From the NCBI GenBank assembly GCA_037447655.1, contig JBBHKE010000068.1:8527-72526 (forward strand): DNA of 64,000 bases, written 5' to 3'. The position numbers were made by a program, and so were the translations under genes. This stretch comes from Zygnema cylindricum. Lineage: Eukaryota > Streptophyta > Zygnematophyceae > Zygnematales > Zygnemataceae. Every line of letters begins with the position of its first letter. The first letter of the stretch is position 1. The notes beneath the pieces were generated by a model. That model had not been told where the DNA came from. It worked only from the letters and a program-made list of their open reading frames with translations, and ran no database searches. Positions 32,106 through 42,118 of this stretch are shown piece by piece.

Positions 32106-33350
32106 CTCCCCCAAAAATTTAGTTTTGTGCAATTTTAAAAATTTGCATCCTGTAATGCTATGTTGCTACGCTGCGCTTGTTTGACATCGCAGCGCAGTAT
32201 GACTACAAAGTGCACGGTGTACTGCTATGCTGCTACGCAACACTATTTTGACATTCAGCTCTATCAGCTGCTCCTTTCACCATTAACTTCCTCCTCATAG
32301 CCTCATCTACTCAAAACTAAAGCTTTCAATTTCAACACTCCCCTAAAGTTTTAGACTTAGTAGTCCATGCAGATATTTCGACTCTAATGCACATACATCC
32401 AAAAAGAAGAATATAAAATATTTAGAGATTAAAAATCCTTTATCAACCTCCACTACTAATGATTCAAAAATATTAGCCAAAACAATGCATCACCATTGTT
32501 TTGCCGACGTCGCCATTTCCTATGTGCCTTGCTAAAAACCACCACCTTCCAGAATTTATCCTATAACAGCTCCCCGTAAGTCATAAATGCGAAACTGTCA
32601 CTTTCATTTACGCTATAACACCATTACTCTATAACACCACTGCTTCCGTTGTGTTGCTATACTTTGTTGCGGCGTTGTGACGCAAACTGCTTCCGCTAAT
32701 TCACCACTGTTTCAGTTGCGTTCTGCCATGTCTTCCAAACTTCCCTTTTTTTACAACTGCCTCTTTGCTCAGTTAATCATTTAATATTCAAAGCACTCTT
32801 TGTCTTCCACGAAAAACTTTATCAACCATTTCCTTAATTTCTATGAATTTTATAGACTAAGAGATTTGAATATTGCCCTTAACACCTCCCCCTATGCCAT
32901 AAACGCCAAATTGTCCTTTCAATAATGATGTAACACCTCTCTAGTAAATTTGAATTCCACCCGTAATCGTCCCTTAGTCATATGATAATTATTTTTCAAA
33001 ATTATCTCGTCTTTACACACTTTCATTGAACAGTTGTTGCGTCTTCTCTCCTATTGGATACTTCCACGCCTTCCGCTTCCTTCGATATATGTTGCCTACT
33101 TTACTGCACAAAATCCCCTTATACCTTGGTGACAAGTCAATCTATGTCTCTCTATTTTCCCGTCACACATCCTCTCATCGTTGCTGGTCGTGTTCTCCTG
33201 TGTGATCGATTTCGTAACTTGTCTCTTTTCCAACTATTTTTCCTTAATTTATATCTTTTTCTTTCTTTCTTACTTGATTCTTGTATGTTCGTAGAATTTA
33301 TACTTCTGCAATTATTTGTCTTACCATAACCTCTATAGAGTGTGGTTTTT
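32106..33350. other. Non-coding 3' interior of D1
   Basis: AT-rich with no supported gene on either strand. It begins (minus-strand 3' end) with the polypurine tract next to the LTR. Confidence 0.5.
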
Positions 33351-33354
33351 CTTC

Positions 33355-34879
33355 CTAGGTTTTGGCATTTTCCATAGATCTAGCACTCCCCGTAAGTGTA
33401 TGCATCCTGAATACTTTCATTTTGATCCCCTTTGCATTTAGCTGCTTTTTTTTCTTCCTAATATTCCTTGTTAATATCCAAATATCTCCAATTTTATGAC
33501 CTTCTTTTCTTAACCTCATTTTCTTAACAATTTCTCTCGATCCTTCGCTGAATTCATTAACTTTTAAAACCACATTATTTTCCACCTCCGATATAAATTC
33601 CCTAACTTGTGTGAGTTCACCATATTCTCTCTCATCATCTTCCTCCTTTACTCTAAGTTTTGGTTTTTGTTCACTTTTCTCCATATCTAAGGAATATTCT
33701 GCTGCCACTTTTAAGTTTGCTTCTCTTACTTTTTTTTCTTCAAGCATCTCATCCACTCGTAAGTCATTTACACACGAACCTATCACAAGAAAGAGTCACA
33801 ACAACCGAATCTTTTTCACTCACATTTTTCTCCACACTATCTTCGATGACCACACTATTTTTAGTTCCTTCCACTTCCACTTCTGGTTGCTCTTTAAATC
33901 CTTCAAATCCTCCTATTCTAGTTTCCTCTTCCTTTAGCAAGTTTGTGTCACTCACCAATCTGTCATAGGAAATGTTGAAAGCAATCGAATCCTTTTACGT
34001 CACCTCTTTCAACTCATTCCAAACAACATAGAAGGCCGGTAAGTAAATAAATTCCTCAACACACGTATTTTGTTTGTTGTCATTGGTTGAGTCTTGTGTC
34101 TCATTCACGAAGACACTTGATTCTCTTCGTGTTGGGAGTCGAACTAGGTTGTTGTCCCATCCCTCTCTAAAATTCCTTGTAACACATGCACTTTTATATG
34201 ACGGACATACCCTGAAGGTATGTCCCAAATCATTAGAATGAAAACAATTCTTTGGCCGATCTCTGAACTCGCTATTCTTTTTAATTTTCTGAAATTGAGA
34301 CTTAGATTCCTTTATATTCCTTTTACTTGATAAAGCCTTTCTATAAGCCTCTTTATCTCAAACAACACGTCTTGCTACACTGAAGCTCAAATCCCTTTTA
34401 TCAATTAAAGTCAATCGATCTAATGCACTTTTATATTCTTTAGGTAGACTTCTCATTAACAATATAGCTTGTTGGGCATATGTAAAGTTTCCTCCTGCCA
34501 TATCATTTTCTGCAAATAATACTTGTAAGTCAATACAATGTTTCTCCATACTACCTCCTACATACTTATGTTCAACTATTTTGGTAACACTGCTAAGCCA
34601 ATAATAAAAAGAGGTCTTTGCATAGATACATTCTAAGCACTTCCATAATTCATACGCTCTTTTAAAACTTAGGTATGACATTACCAAATCCTCTGTCAAA
34701 GAGTTCTTAACAACCCTTAGACACTCATGATTTTTCCTTTTCCATCCGTTTGATGTTTCGGCCAAGGTACCGTCCACAACATCCATTAGCTCCATCATTT
34801 AGAAGTAGCTCTCGAGTGCATTTTTCCAGTAGTAATATTTTGATCCATCAAATATGGGTAGCCACGGGTGTGGGCCCAT
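33355..34879 (-). pseudogene. gag: D1 Gag and charged C-terminal region
   Basis: It starts at the ATG in the PBS (34877-34879): MGPHPWLPIFDGSKYYYW, then stop TAA (34799-34801), and continues in frame (MELMDVVDG, AYELWKCLECIYA, ALDRLTLI), with stop TGA near 34360. A zinc knuckle lacking one Cys follows (CFHSNDLGHTFRVC, about 34200-34250). Beyond it is a Glu/Lys/Val-rich region (33960-33355, partly shifted frame) that I do not recognise and that is not Pol. Confidence 0.75.
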
Positions 34880-34883
34880 AACC
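34869..34883 (-). other. gag: Half-tRNA-iMet PBS containing the gag ATG (D1)
   Basis: Minus-strand ggttatgggcccaca directly follows the D1 5' LTR and matches the A1 site for 14 of 15 bases. The ATG inside it opens the D1 gag frame, as in A1, although the two LTR families are unrelated. Confidence 0.85.
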
Positions 34884-35986
34884 TGTTGTCTATAGCCTAT
34901 TTCAGCCATGGATTACTCTCGGAAGCCCACAGACTACCCTTCAAACAGCTGTGTTTGCGACACCACAGAATACCCCACAATACACAAAATCACCTTAAAT
35001 TGCACCAATAAGCAGTATGCTATAGACAATGTAAACTCCCAGAGTTATAACCAAATCCACTAAAGGATCAAGAAGATATAAGCTTTAGAGTTTCCAAAAA
35101 ACAGATGACAACTTTGCAAAATAACAACTTTGACTTCTCACAGAATCTCACAAAGAAAACATAATAGAATGAAACAGCACACACATATATATTCTACATC
35201 ATAATATAACTCCGCGAAGTTTCACATGAAAGCTTCAAAGAGTGTTCACACGAACAGGTCAAAGATATAGAAATCAGTTGCCATTGCTTTGATAAACTTG
35301 ACTGTGATTATCAAAATATTCTAAGTCCTACAAGTTATATATAGAGAGTTCACTACTAAATCTACGGAGGCATACCAGCCGTACGCTATCTGCTATCTAC
35401 CTAAACTATTGTAAGTATACCTGAATAGTTCGAGATATGTAGCCTAAACAGATCTAAATAATAAACTAATTAGCAATAAGACAAACCTATGTTGTACATA
35501 ATATTTACACCGACATCTCCACAATCTTCGTATGTCAAAAACCAAGCTACCACTAAGTAACCACTAAACAAATATCATTACTCACAATCTATACTAGTTA
35601 TATTATCCACAACTGTGTTAGCTGGTTTGTCCGTACGGATCATATCAAGTTAACTACAGCTGCGTTGACTTGTCAGCGTCGTAGCTGCTCCGTACCGGAG
35701 GCGCATATTCAACCAAAATAACCGCAGCTACGTTGTCCTGTCTGCGTCGCAATTGCGCTTTTGCGGTGGTGCCTGTTTCAACATTTCGTTTATTCCACAT
35801 TGGATCACTTCGCGATCCGCCGTCTATTTGTCAATGTTTCTACACGCCACTCAACGAGTCTTTTACATCATTTAAATTATACCCATTCGTTTGATCACCA
35901 AATCCATGAATCCATCGAACCTCCACATTAAATTCCATAGCGCATGAACTCTTGCGTACACACGAAACAAACTTTTCAAAACAACA
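34884..35986 (-). repeat. 5' LTR of D1
   Basis: 1103 bp, TGTTG..CAACA. Plus-strand frames that appear in it near 35952-36332 cross the element boundary and are not genes. Confidence 0.9.
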
Positions 35987-35991
35987 GGTTG

Positions 35992-37077
35992 TGTGCAGGG
36001 AAAAAAGTTGCGTCACTCATTTCCCACTAGCATTACCGTCATCACTGAACCATTTGCACTTGTACATACGTACGCATGTGGTCTTATGCGCATGCGTAGC
36101 TTTAGTGGATCCCTTTACTTTGTCACTTTCATTGACCACGCTACTCGTTTTTCACATGTGTATCCAATCTGTCATAAATGTAACTCTTTTGCATGATTTC
36201 ATGAAGTTAAATCGTAGGCAGAAAATTTTCACAACAAACCAATCAAGGTCTAGCGTAGTGACAATGGTGGCGAATTTTTGTCTAACAACTTTTTTGAATT
36301 TCTCATGCAACATGGAATCTCGCATCATTTAACAGTGCCTCGGACGCCACAACAGAACGGCAACGTAGAAAGGTATAATCGAACCTCACATGACATGTCA
36401 CTCTTGATGCTGTACTTTTCAAATTTGCCTTATGAATTTTTGCCATAGGCTGTTGCTTGCGCAAATCACTAACGCAATCTTTGTCCCACTAACTCTTTAC
36501 CAAAATCTACTCCAATGGAGGTGTGGTACTTCGTCAAACTAGATTTACGCCACCTTCTAATCTTTGGTTGTGAAGCGTGGTATAAAGACATTTTCCAATC
36601 GGACGGCAAATTGGGTGCCCGCGCATTTCATGGCATTTTCGTTGGGTACGCTCCAAATTCCAAAGCGTACCACATCTGGAGTCTTTCTCAAAATCGCGAA
36701 TGAAACGCTACTTCTCCAAACCTTGTCTCGTACGCCTTTCCTTTCCCCTCTTCCCCCATTATTCGACTTTCCCTCCCTCACCCTCTATGACCCTCTTCCC
36801 CCAAAACTTCCCTTTCAATCTCTTCAACCATCTAACCTCACCTACCTTACACCTTCCCACCCCTCTCCTATAAATCCTCCCATATTTTTTTCCTCATCAT
36901 CTTGAAGCCCCCTCCTCCTCCATCTTCTCCTACCTCCCTTGTTTTCCTTGCTGCTCCCATCACTCTTTTCAGCCAATCAGCTGCCCTTCCTCTTTATCCT
37001 GTCACAAATTCTGAAGATACTACCTCCTCTCTCCCTCTTTTCCAAGATGATCCTATTTTTGACAATCTTTCCCTCAG
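35992..37077 (+). pseudogene. C1 integrase core and C-terminal region
   Basis: It resumes after the GGTTG duplication with VQGKKLRHSFPTS (end of the zinc finger), then FVTFIDHATRFSHVYP, SDNGGEFLSNNFFEF, QQNGNVERYNRT (second Asp and Glu motifs, 36257-36380) and the C-terminal GARAFHGIFVGYAPNSKAYH. Several stops are present. A Pro/Ser-rich linker follows and then an abrupt join at 37078 into the middle of the LTR, so RT and RNase H were deleted. Confidence 0.75.
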
Positions 37078-37404
37078 TTAATTACTTTTGTACATTGTCG
37101 CCCTAAAGTCAATCTTAAGACTCTAGACTACATACGTTAGAATGTAGACTATATAGATTAGAATCTAGTCCTATTGTCAATTAGGTGATGTCACGAACAC
37201 ATTAATTCGAATCTTGACCAGGATCCTTTTGTTATAGCGCACCATAGAGCGCTTAGACTCCACAGTAATTAGCACTGTGTATTTTGTATATAAGTGGCTT
37301 TTTCAATTAATGAAATCATCCCAAATACAAATCAATTTCTCTCTCCAATGAATTGATCTTTCTCTTGTGTACAATTTCATGGCTTCGCCAATCCACCTCC
37401 AATA
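37078..37404 (+). repeat. Truncated 3' LTR of C1
   Basis: It corresponds to 29016-29343 and lacks the first 305 bp of the LTR. It ends ccaata, followed by the GAATA target duplication. Confidence 0.85.
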
Positions 37405-37409
37405 GAATA

Positions 37410-38530
37410 TACCCACTAACTTTCGATACCTTTTCTCTTTGCTGAAAGCTGTATTAAGTCTCATGTTTGAGCCTCCGTCATGGATTTTTTTACGTTTCTC
37501 AAAACTCATATTTAGTGTTCTTTTTTTGAAAATGAGAAAGCATCTTGAATAATGAGTTTTTATTTTGTATTTACAAAACGAGTAGGGGCACTATAACCTC
37601 CTCAAAGTTTGGCACCCATTCTTATTCCACCTGGAAAGGTTGATGCAGTAATGCAAGAAATTTTCGTCTCTTTTAGAGCTGCTGGTTCCACATTACAATC
37701 ATTTGTATTAAGTGTTTTTTTACCTCTCATTATCGTGACTTACTTAGATGTATTATTTTTTCGACTGTCTGACATTATTTTTTGAGTTAAAACATAATTG
37801 GTTGCTCTATACTCCTTTGTAAGTAGCGTTAGATCTTTTGTTGTGTAGATTTCTTAGTTGTTATATTCGACCTTAAAACGCGTTTCTTTTTTAATTTAAT
37901 TTTTATATTGGCATATCTTTCCTCATTTGCGACAAACACATCTATCAAATTTACCTCACGTTTAACAAGTATGTTAATGGCGATTAAAACTTTCTTCTTG
38001 ATAACCACGTCTCTTTTACATCCTTTTTATTGATCGTCATATCCTATTACGATATTAGGCATTCCCTATTAGACCATATTTCTAGATGCATTCAATATTA
38101 TCTAAAACAAAAACTTGATGAAAAATAATCAAGAGTATAAGCTCTTGGTATGTTTACAATCAACATTTCAAAAAGGGGAGTTATCTTTTATCGTTTTGAC
38201 TTCTAGTAGATTTCTCGCCAATGCAACAAATCTCATGCCAAAAGACTTAGGCATATACCCATAGTAGTTTGGATAGTTATATATTTTCTAATTACAACTG
38301 TATTCACTTTCTCAAGTACGTCATTGTGGTCATATAAGTAGGGTATGGAATACACTATGTTGATATAAGATATGGTTATGTTTCAAAAGTGCGAGATTTT
38401 TTTTTTTAAATGGAGAGAGATAAAGGTGGAGAGGAGGGATAGAATAGGCAATCTCCTCGACTGTGGTTCATCAACATTAATTTATTTTTACAAAGAGAGG
38501 GGTTAATAAAAATTTAGTGAGACCATTCAA
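37410..38530 (-). pseudogene. Copia RT relic X1, part 2
   Basis: This is the continuation of relic X1 beyond C1. It is homologous to the reverse complement of 46105-47245 over its whole length. Apart from that alignment and a faint trace of the RT start, the reading is too decayed to assign domains. Confidence 0.55.
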
Positions 38531-38544
38531 TCCATTATAACTAT

Positions 38545-39335
38545 AGCTCAATGCCATCATTGCGATTTATGTGGATAATCAAGTATTATTTAGAAAAGCA
38601 CTAAAAGAAATTACAAAAGTTAAAAATATGTTACTGTAGGCATTTCTAATTGGATAATTGGGAGCTAAAGTACGTACTTGGATTGAAGTCTTAAGAGAAA
38701 AGAAAAAAATAGCAATTTACCTCGATTAAAAATATATATATATATCAATGAAGTTTATACTAGGTTTCTCCTCCGAGACACAAGTGGCATCTTCCCGCCA
38801 TTCAACCAAAGGGAAAATGTTATCGAAGAGAGTTTCAAGAGTAAGCCATCTACGCACCGTATCGCAAGGCAGTGGGAGTTTTAGTTTACGTGATGAACTT
38901 CACAAGTTCAGACATCTCCACTGTAATTATACCTTAAATAAACTATGGAATACACACTAACTCTTGGAGGATAGCACGAAAGCAGTCACATTCATGCTCA
39001 TAAAAATGCAAATTAGGGAGGGGATGTATCTATGAGAAGATGAAACACCGGTTGCCATGCAACATTCGAGATGGGAGCATCAAATGAAGCATCAAACTCT
39101 AAATACTGTAGCCCTATCGACAATAGAGGTTGAATTCATAGTCGTAGTAAGAAATGTCAAAGAGGTTTTGTGTCCTAAAGCCTTCCTAAATGAACTCTAA
39201 CTCACGCAAGAAAAGAGAATCAATATTGTTGTTGATAATAATAGCTCCTTAACTCTCATCAAAAATCATATTAATCACCCAAAGAGAAAGCACATCGTTA
39301 TGCGCTTACAATTCATCCAAAAATTCATGTGATGG
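38545..39335 (+). pseudogene. Copia RT tail and RNase H relic
   Basis: Plus-strand traces: AIYVDNQVLF (YVDD with the last Asp lost, near 38555), LREKKKIAIYLD, and then RNase H motifs VALSTIEVEFIVV, NIVVDNNSSLTLIKN and HPKRKHIVMRLQFIQ (39100-39330). It is opposite in orientation to X1 and therefore a separate relic. Confidence 0.65.
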
Positions 39336-39479
39336 TGAACCACAAGCAGTGGTGTGTAAATTTTGGCTTGACAAGGAAAATGCAGAACACGTGCCATCTT
39401 AGGTAGAAGCAAATATGCGGTCAAATGATCAAATGCCACGTGGACAAATCCACTGCTAGCAATCATTACATGGGGAACG

Positions 39480-41050
39480 TACGCACGTCTCTTCTAACCT
39501 ACCATAAATGTTCCCTCGGAAATCGTGGGCAATTTTGTAACGATCCGATTCCACAAAATGACCGAAATCATCCGTCTTGCTAAATTGGAAAAAATCGGCC
39601 ATAATCGCAAAAAATCATTGTGGGTTTTGTAGCTGGTACTTTGTTTGTCTTTATTTTCGGCTAAACTCCAAAAATATAAATTCAAGTAGAAGAAATATAA
39701 ATAGATTTAGAAAGTCACAACTATTTTTGTCGATTCAATTGAACTAGATTTTTCAGGTCTCCGAATCGGTCAAACTTTGAAGGCCCTCCGTTGATCAGCC
39801 ATTCATCTCGTTCCGTTTTTTTTTTTTTTCTGGATTTTTTTTTTTTTTTTGCTGGTACTTACATGTGCCACCTTATTTGGAAAAGAAGAAAAACGTTCAA
39901 TGTACAAAAAAAACTAAATATACTAATGGAAACGTATATTAGAAAAATGACAAAGGTACAATTTTAGTCATTGGTGGCTGTGCCTCAAGAAATGCTTTGG
40001 TTTTCACTGCTAATTATGTTTCGTGGAATTGTCAGTATATTTCGTACAAATCAATTCGTCTGTCCGTACAATATTCTTGTTTCCATTTCCGTTCGCGATA
40101 TTGGCTGATATCGCACAAAATCAACACACATGTCTAATCTCGCCTGTAAGAAATGTTCATTTTATTTAATTTTGGTGCTGACTTTTCTGTCTTTCATCTG
40201 TGTTTACATGTTGCGTGCCAGACATGCCTCAAGTATACATTAGGAATGGTGTTGATATGTGAATCACAAAAATTAGAGTTGGAAGAGGTGTAGATGTAGA
40301 AAGATAGAGAGCAGGTTTAAACAACTTTGAAGAGATTTATAAAAGTAAGATTTTCAATTGTTTTTGGACACTACTTTAATTAAAATGGATTCTCCTCCAA
40401 TGACGGCAATTATAAACACCATTGCCCAACAAATTGCTATAATTTTGATATAAAAGAGATAACTTCTTCCTATGCTATGCTCTCTATTTACATGATGGTG
40501 CACTCCACTCCAATATTGAATGCGTGCACTCGTGGTTCAATGCCCAAATGACAAATGAACAATTTCAGCCTTTGGTGGCTGCGCCTCAAAAAAAGCCTCA
40601 GTTTTCACTGCAATTTTTTTTCCGTGGAATTGTCACTAGATTCCGTACGAATCGATTTGTCCGTCCGTACAATAATGCCGCTTCGATTTCCGTGCGCAAT
40701 ATCGGCTGAGATCGCAGAAAATCAACACACAAGTGTAATCTAGCCTAGAAGAAATGTCTCCCCTGAAAATAGTGGGCAGTTTAGTCAAGATCCCAGTTCA
40801 TATGATGGCCGAAATCGTTCGTCATACTGAATCGGAAATATCGCCCATAATTGCACAAAATCAAGTACCTACATTGTCGTTATCGAAGGCTAGACTCGCA
40901 TCGTCATAACCACAATTAGAAAAAAACAGAAATAGAGATTAGAAAATCACAACTATTTTCTGTCGATTCAAAGTCCAGCTAGATTTTCTGGTCTCCTAGT
41001 CGGTCAAACTCTGACGGCCGTCGGTTCACCGCCTATACAACCGCTTCTAA
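39480..41050. repeat. Two diverged direct copies of an unknown repeat
   Basis: 39490-39800 resembles 40750-41040 (gaaatgt, atcgcccataat, tcacaactattt.tgtcgattca, ggtctcc.a.tcggtcaaactttga). 39960-40140 resembles 40560-40740 (ttggtggctg.gcctcaa, cgtggaattgtcaa). An inverted copy of the second block lies at 55380-55530 beside PAN-B. No coding potential is recognised. Confidence 0.55.
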
Positions 41051-41394
41051 TTATTATTTTCGTTCTGAAAATGTTTTTTTTTTCCTAGGACTCACATGTT
41101 TCACCTCCGAAATTATTATTTGGAAAAGTGGAAAAACGTACAAATAAAATGCACGAAAGTCGAAATAAAATAACCCAGAATGAAAGGCGGAAAATGTATT
41201 CCGTTGCAACTTACGCGTTTCCAGAATCCACTTGTGATAAACCGACGCTGTCCTAATAAGGACAAAACACCTTACAGATTTCGTACGGCTAGGTTGTGCT
41301 TTTTCCAACCGGCGTTTTCCTAAGCGGTAAACCCCAACCTGGCCGCGGAGAGTCTATCCGAACCAATCAGATGCCTGAGTGGTCAACGAGAAAA

Positions 41395-41610
41395 AGAAAA
41401 GGAAGCGGCATGGTCGTATGCAGAAGTATACCGTCGCAAAAAACAAGCTACAGTAGTTTCATTAACGACCGACTGTACACGTGGAAAATGGCGAATATCG
41501 TACGATTAGGGTTTCGGCGTAGGCACCACTGGAGCCTCCTAACGATCAGTTTCCGCTTCACGAAGGCTGTCCGTACTCGTTTGGCGAATCTCTATCCACA
41601 AAAAACAAAT
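41395..41610 (+). promoter_or_regulatory. Conserved upstream block of PAN-A
   Basis: About 215 bp (ggaagcggcatggtcgta, acgtggaaaatg, cgtacgattagggtttcggc, tccgcttcacgaaggctgtc) is closely similar to the reverse complement of 54785-55005 upstream of PAN-B. It lies 0.5-0.7 kb before the start codon. It may be regulatory or simply duplicated with the gene. Confidence 0.5.
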
Positions 41611-41820
41611 TGTTGGTGCAATATTTGACCGCACGCCAGCTTTATTGGCTAAAAATCCGTTAATGCCGGCTATAGATACGTCAGGGAGATGCTGCAATTT
41701 CGCTTTGCACTTTGGTGTCCGTACTTGGACCTTATTTTATTTCACATTCCGTACACTTCGTAAGTTGCCTTGATAACTTTTGACACGTGTGAATATTCAT
41801 CTGTTTTAGCCGCCGTGGGA

Positions 41821-41850
41821 CAGGTATATAGTTCGAGCTTCGAGCTCAGT
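41821..41850 (+). promoter_or_regulatory. Core promoter of PAN-A
   Basis: A TATA box (tatata, 41825-41830) is followed by a short palindrome gagcttcgagctc (41835-41847). Both, with their spacing, are shared with PAN-B (54532-54537 and 54515-54527 on the other strand). A CT-rich leader of about 270 bp runs from here to the ATG. Confidence 0.6.
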
Positions 41851-42118
41851 TCCCTCACAGTTCTCACTCGCTCTCTCTCACTCTTGTCTCTCAATATTGC
41901 CTTTACATCTCTCTTTTTTGCCTGTCTCTCTCTCTTTCTCCCTCATTCTCATTTCTTACAGTTCAAAACTTCTCTCATTTCCCACTCTTTTCCACTTTCT
42001 TTCTTTTTTTCTCTTTTCCCATTTTTGAGCTTTAGTTTGATTTCAACTTTCTGTATTCTGAAAATTGTCGCCTTGTTGTTCTTCTTAGCTACAATTTTTG
42101 TATTTTTTCATTTAAAAA

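Larger units (their letters stand above)
30996..35986 (-). mobile_element. Non-autonomous gag-only LTR element D1
   Basis: Two LTRs of about 1.1 kb (30996-32105 and 34884-35986, TGTTG..CAACA) flank a 2.78-kb interior read on the minus strand. The target duplication GGTTG is at 30991-30995 and 35987-35991. A PBS (34869-34883) and a polypurine tract (rc of 32106-32116, ttttgggggag) are in the right places. The interior encodes a Gag with a zinc knuckle and a charged region but shows no protease, integrase or RT, so it must borrow enzymes (TR-GAG type). It sits in the integrase finger of C1. Confidence 0.92.
28711..37404 (+). mobile_element. Copia element C1, disrupted by D1
   Basis: A plus-strand element with a 633-bp 5' LTR (28711-29343, TG..TA), half-tRNA PBS, gag, protease and integrase, and a 3' LTR lacking its first 305 bp (37078-37404). 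RT and RNase H are deleted, with the break at 37078. Target duplication GAATA is at 28706-28710 and 37405-37409, and relic X1 is continuous across it. D1 is nested inside the integrase finger. Confidence 0.9.
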
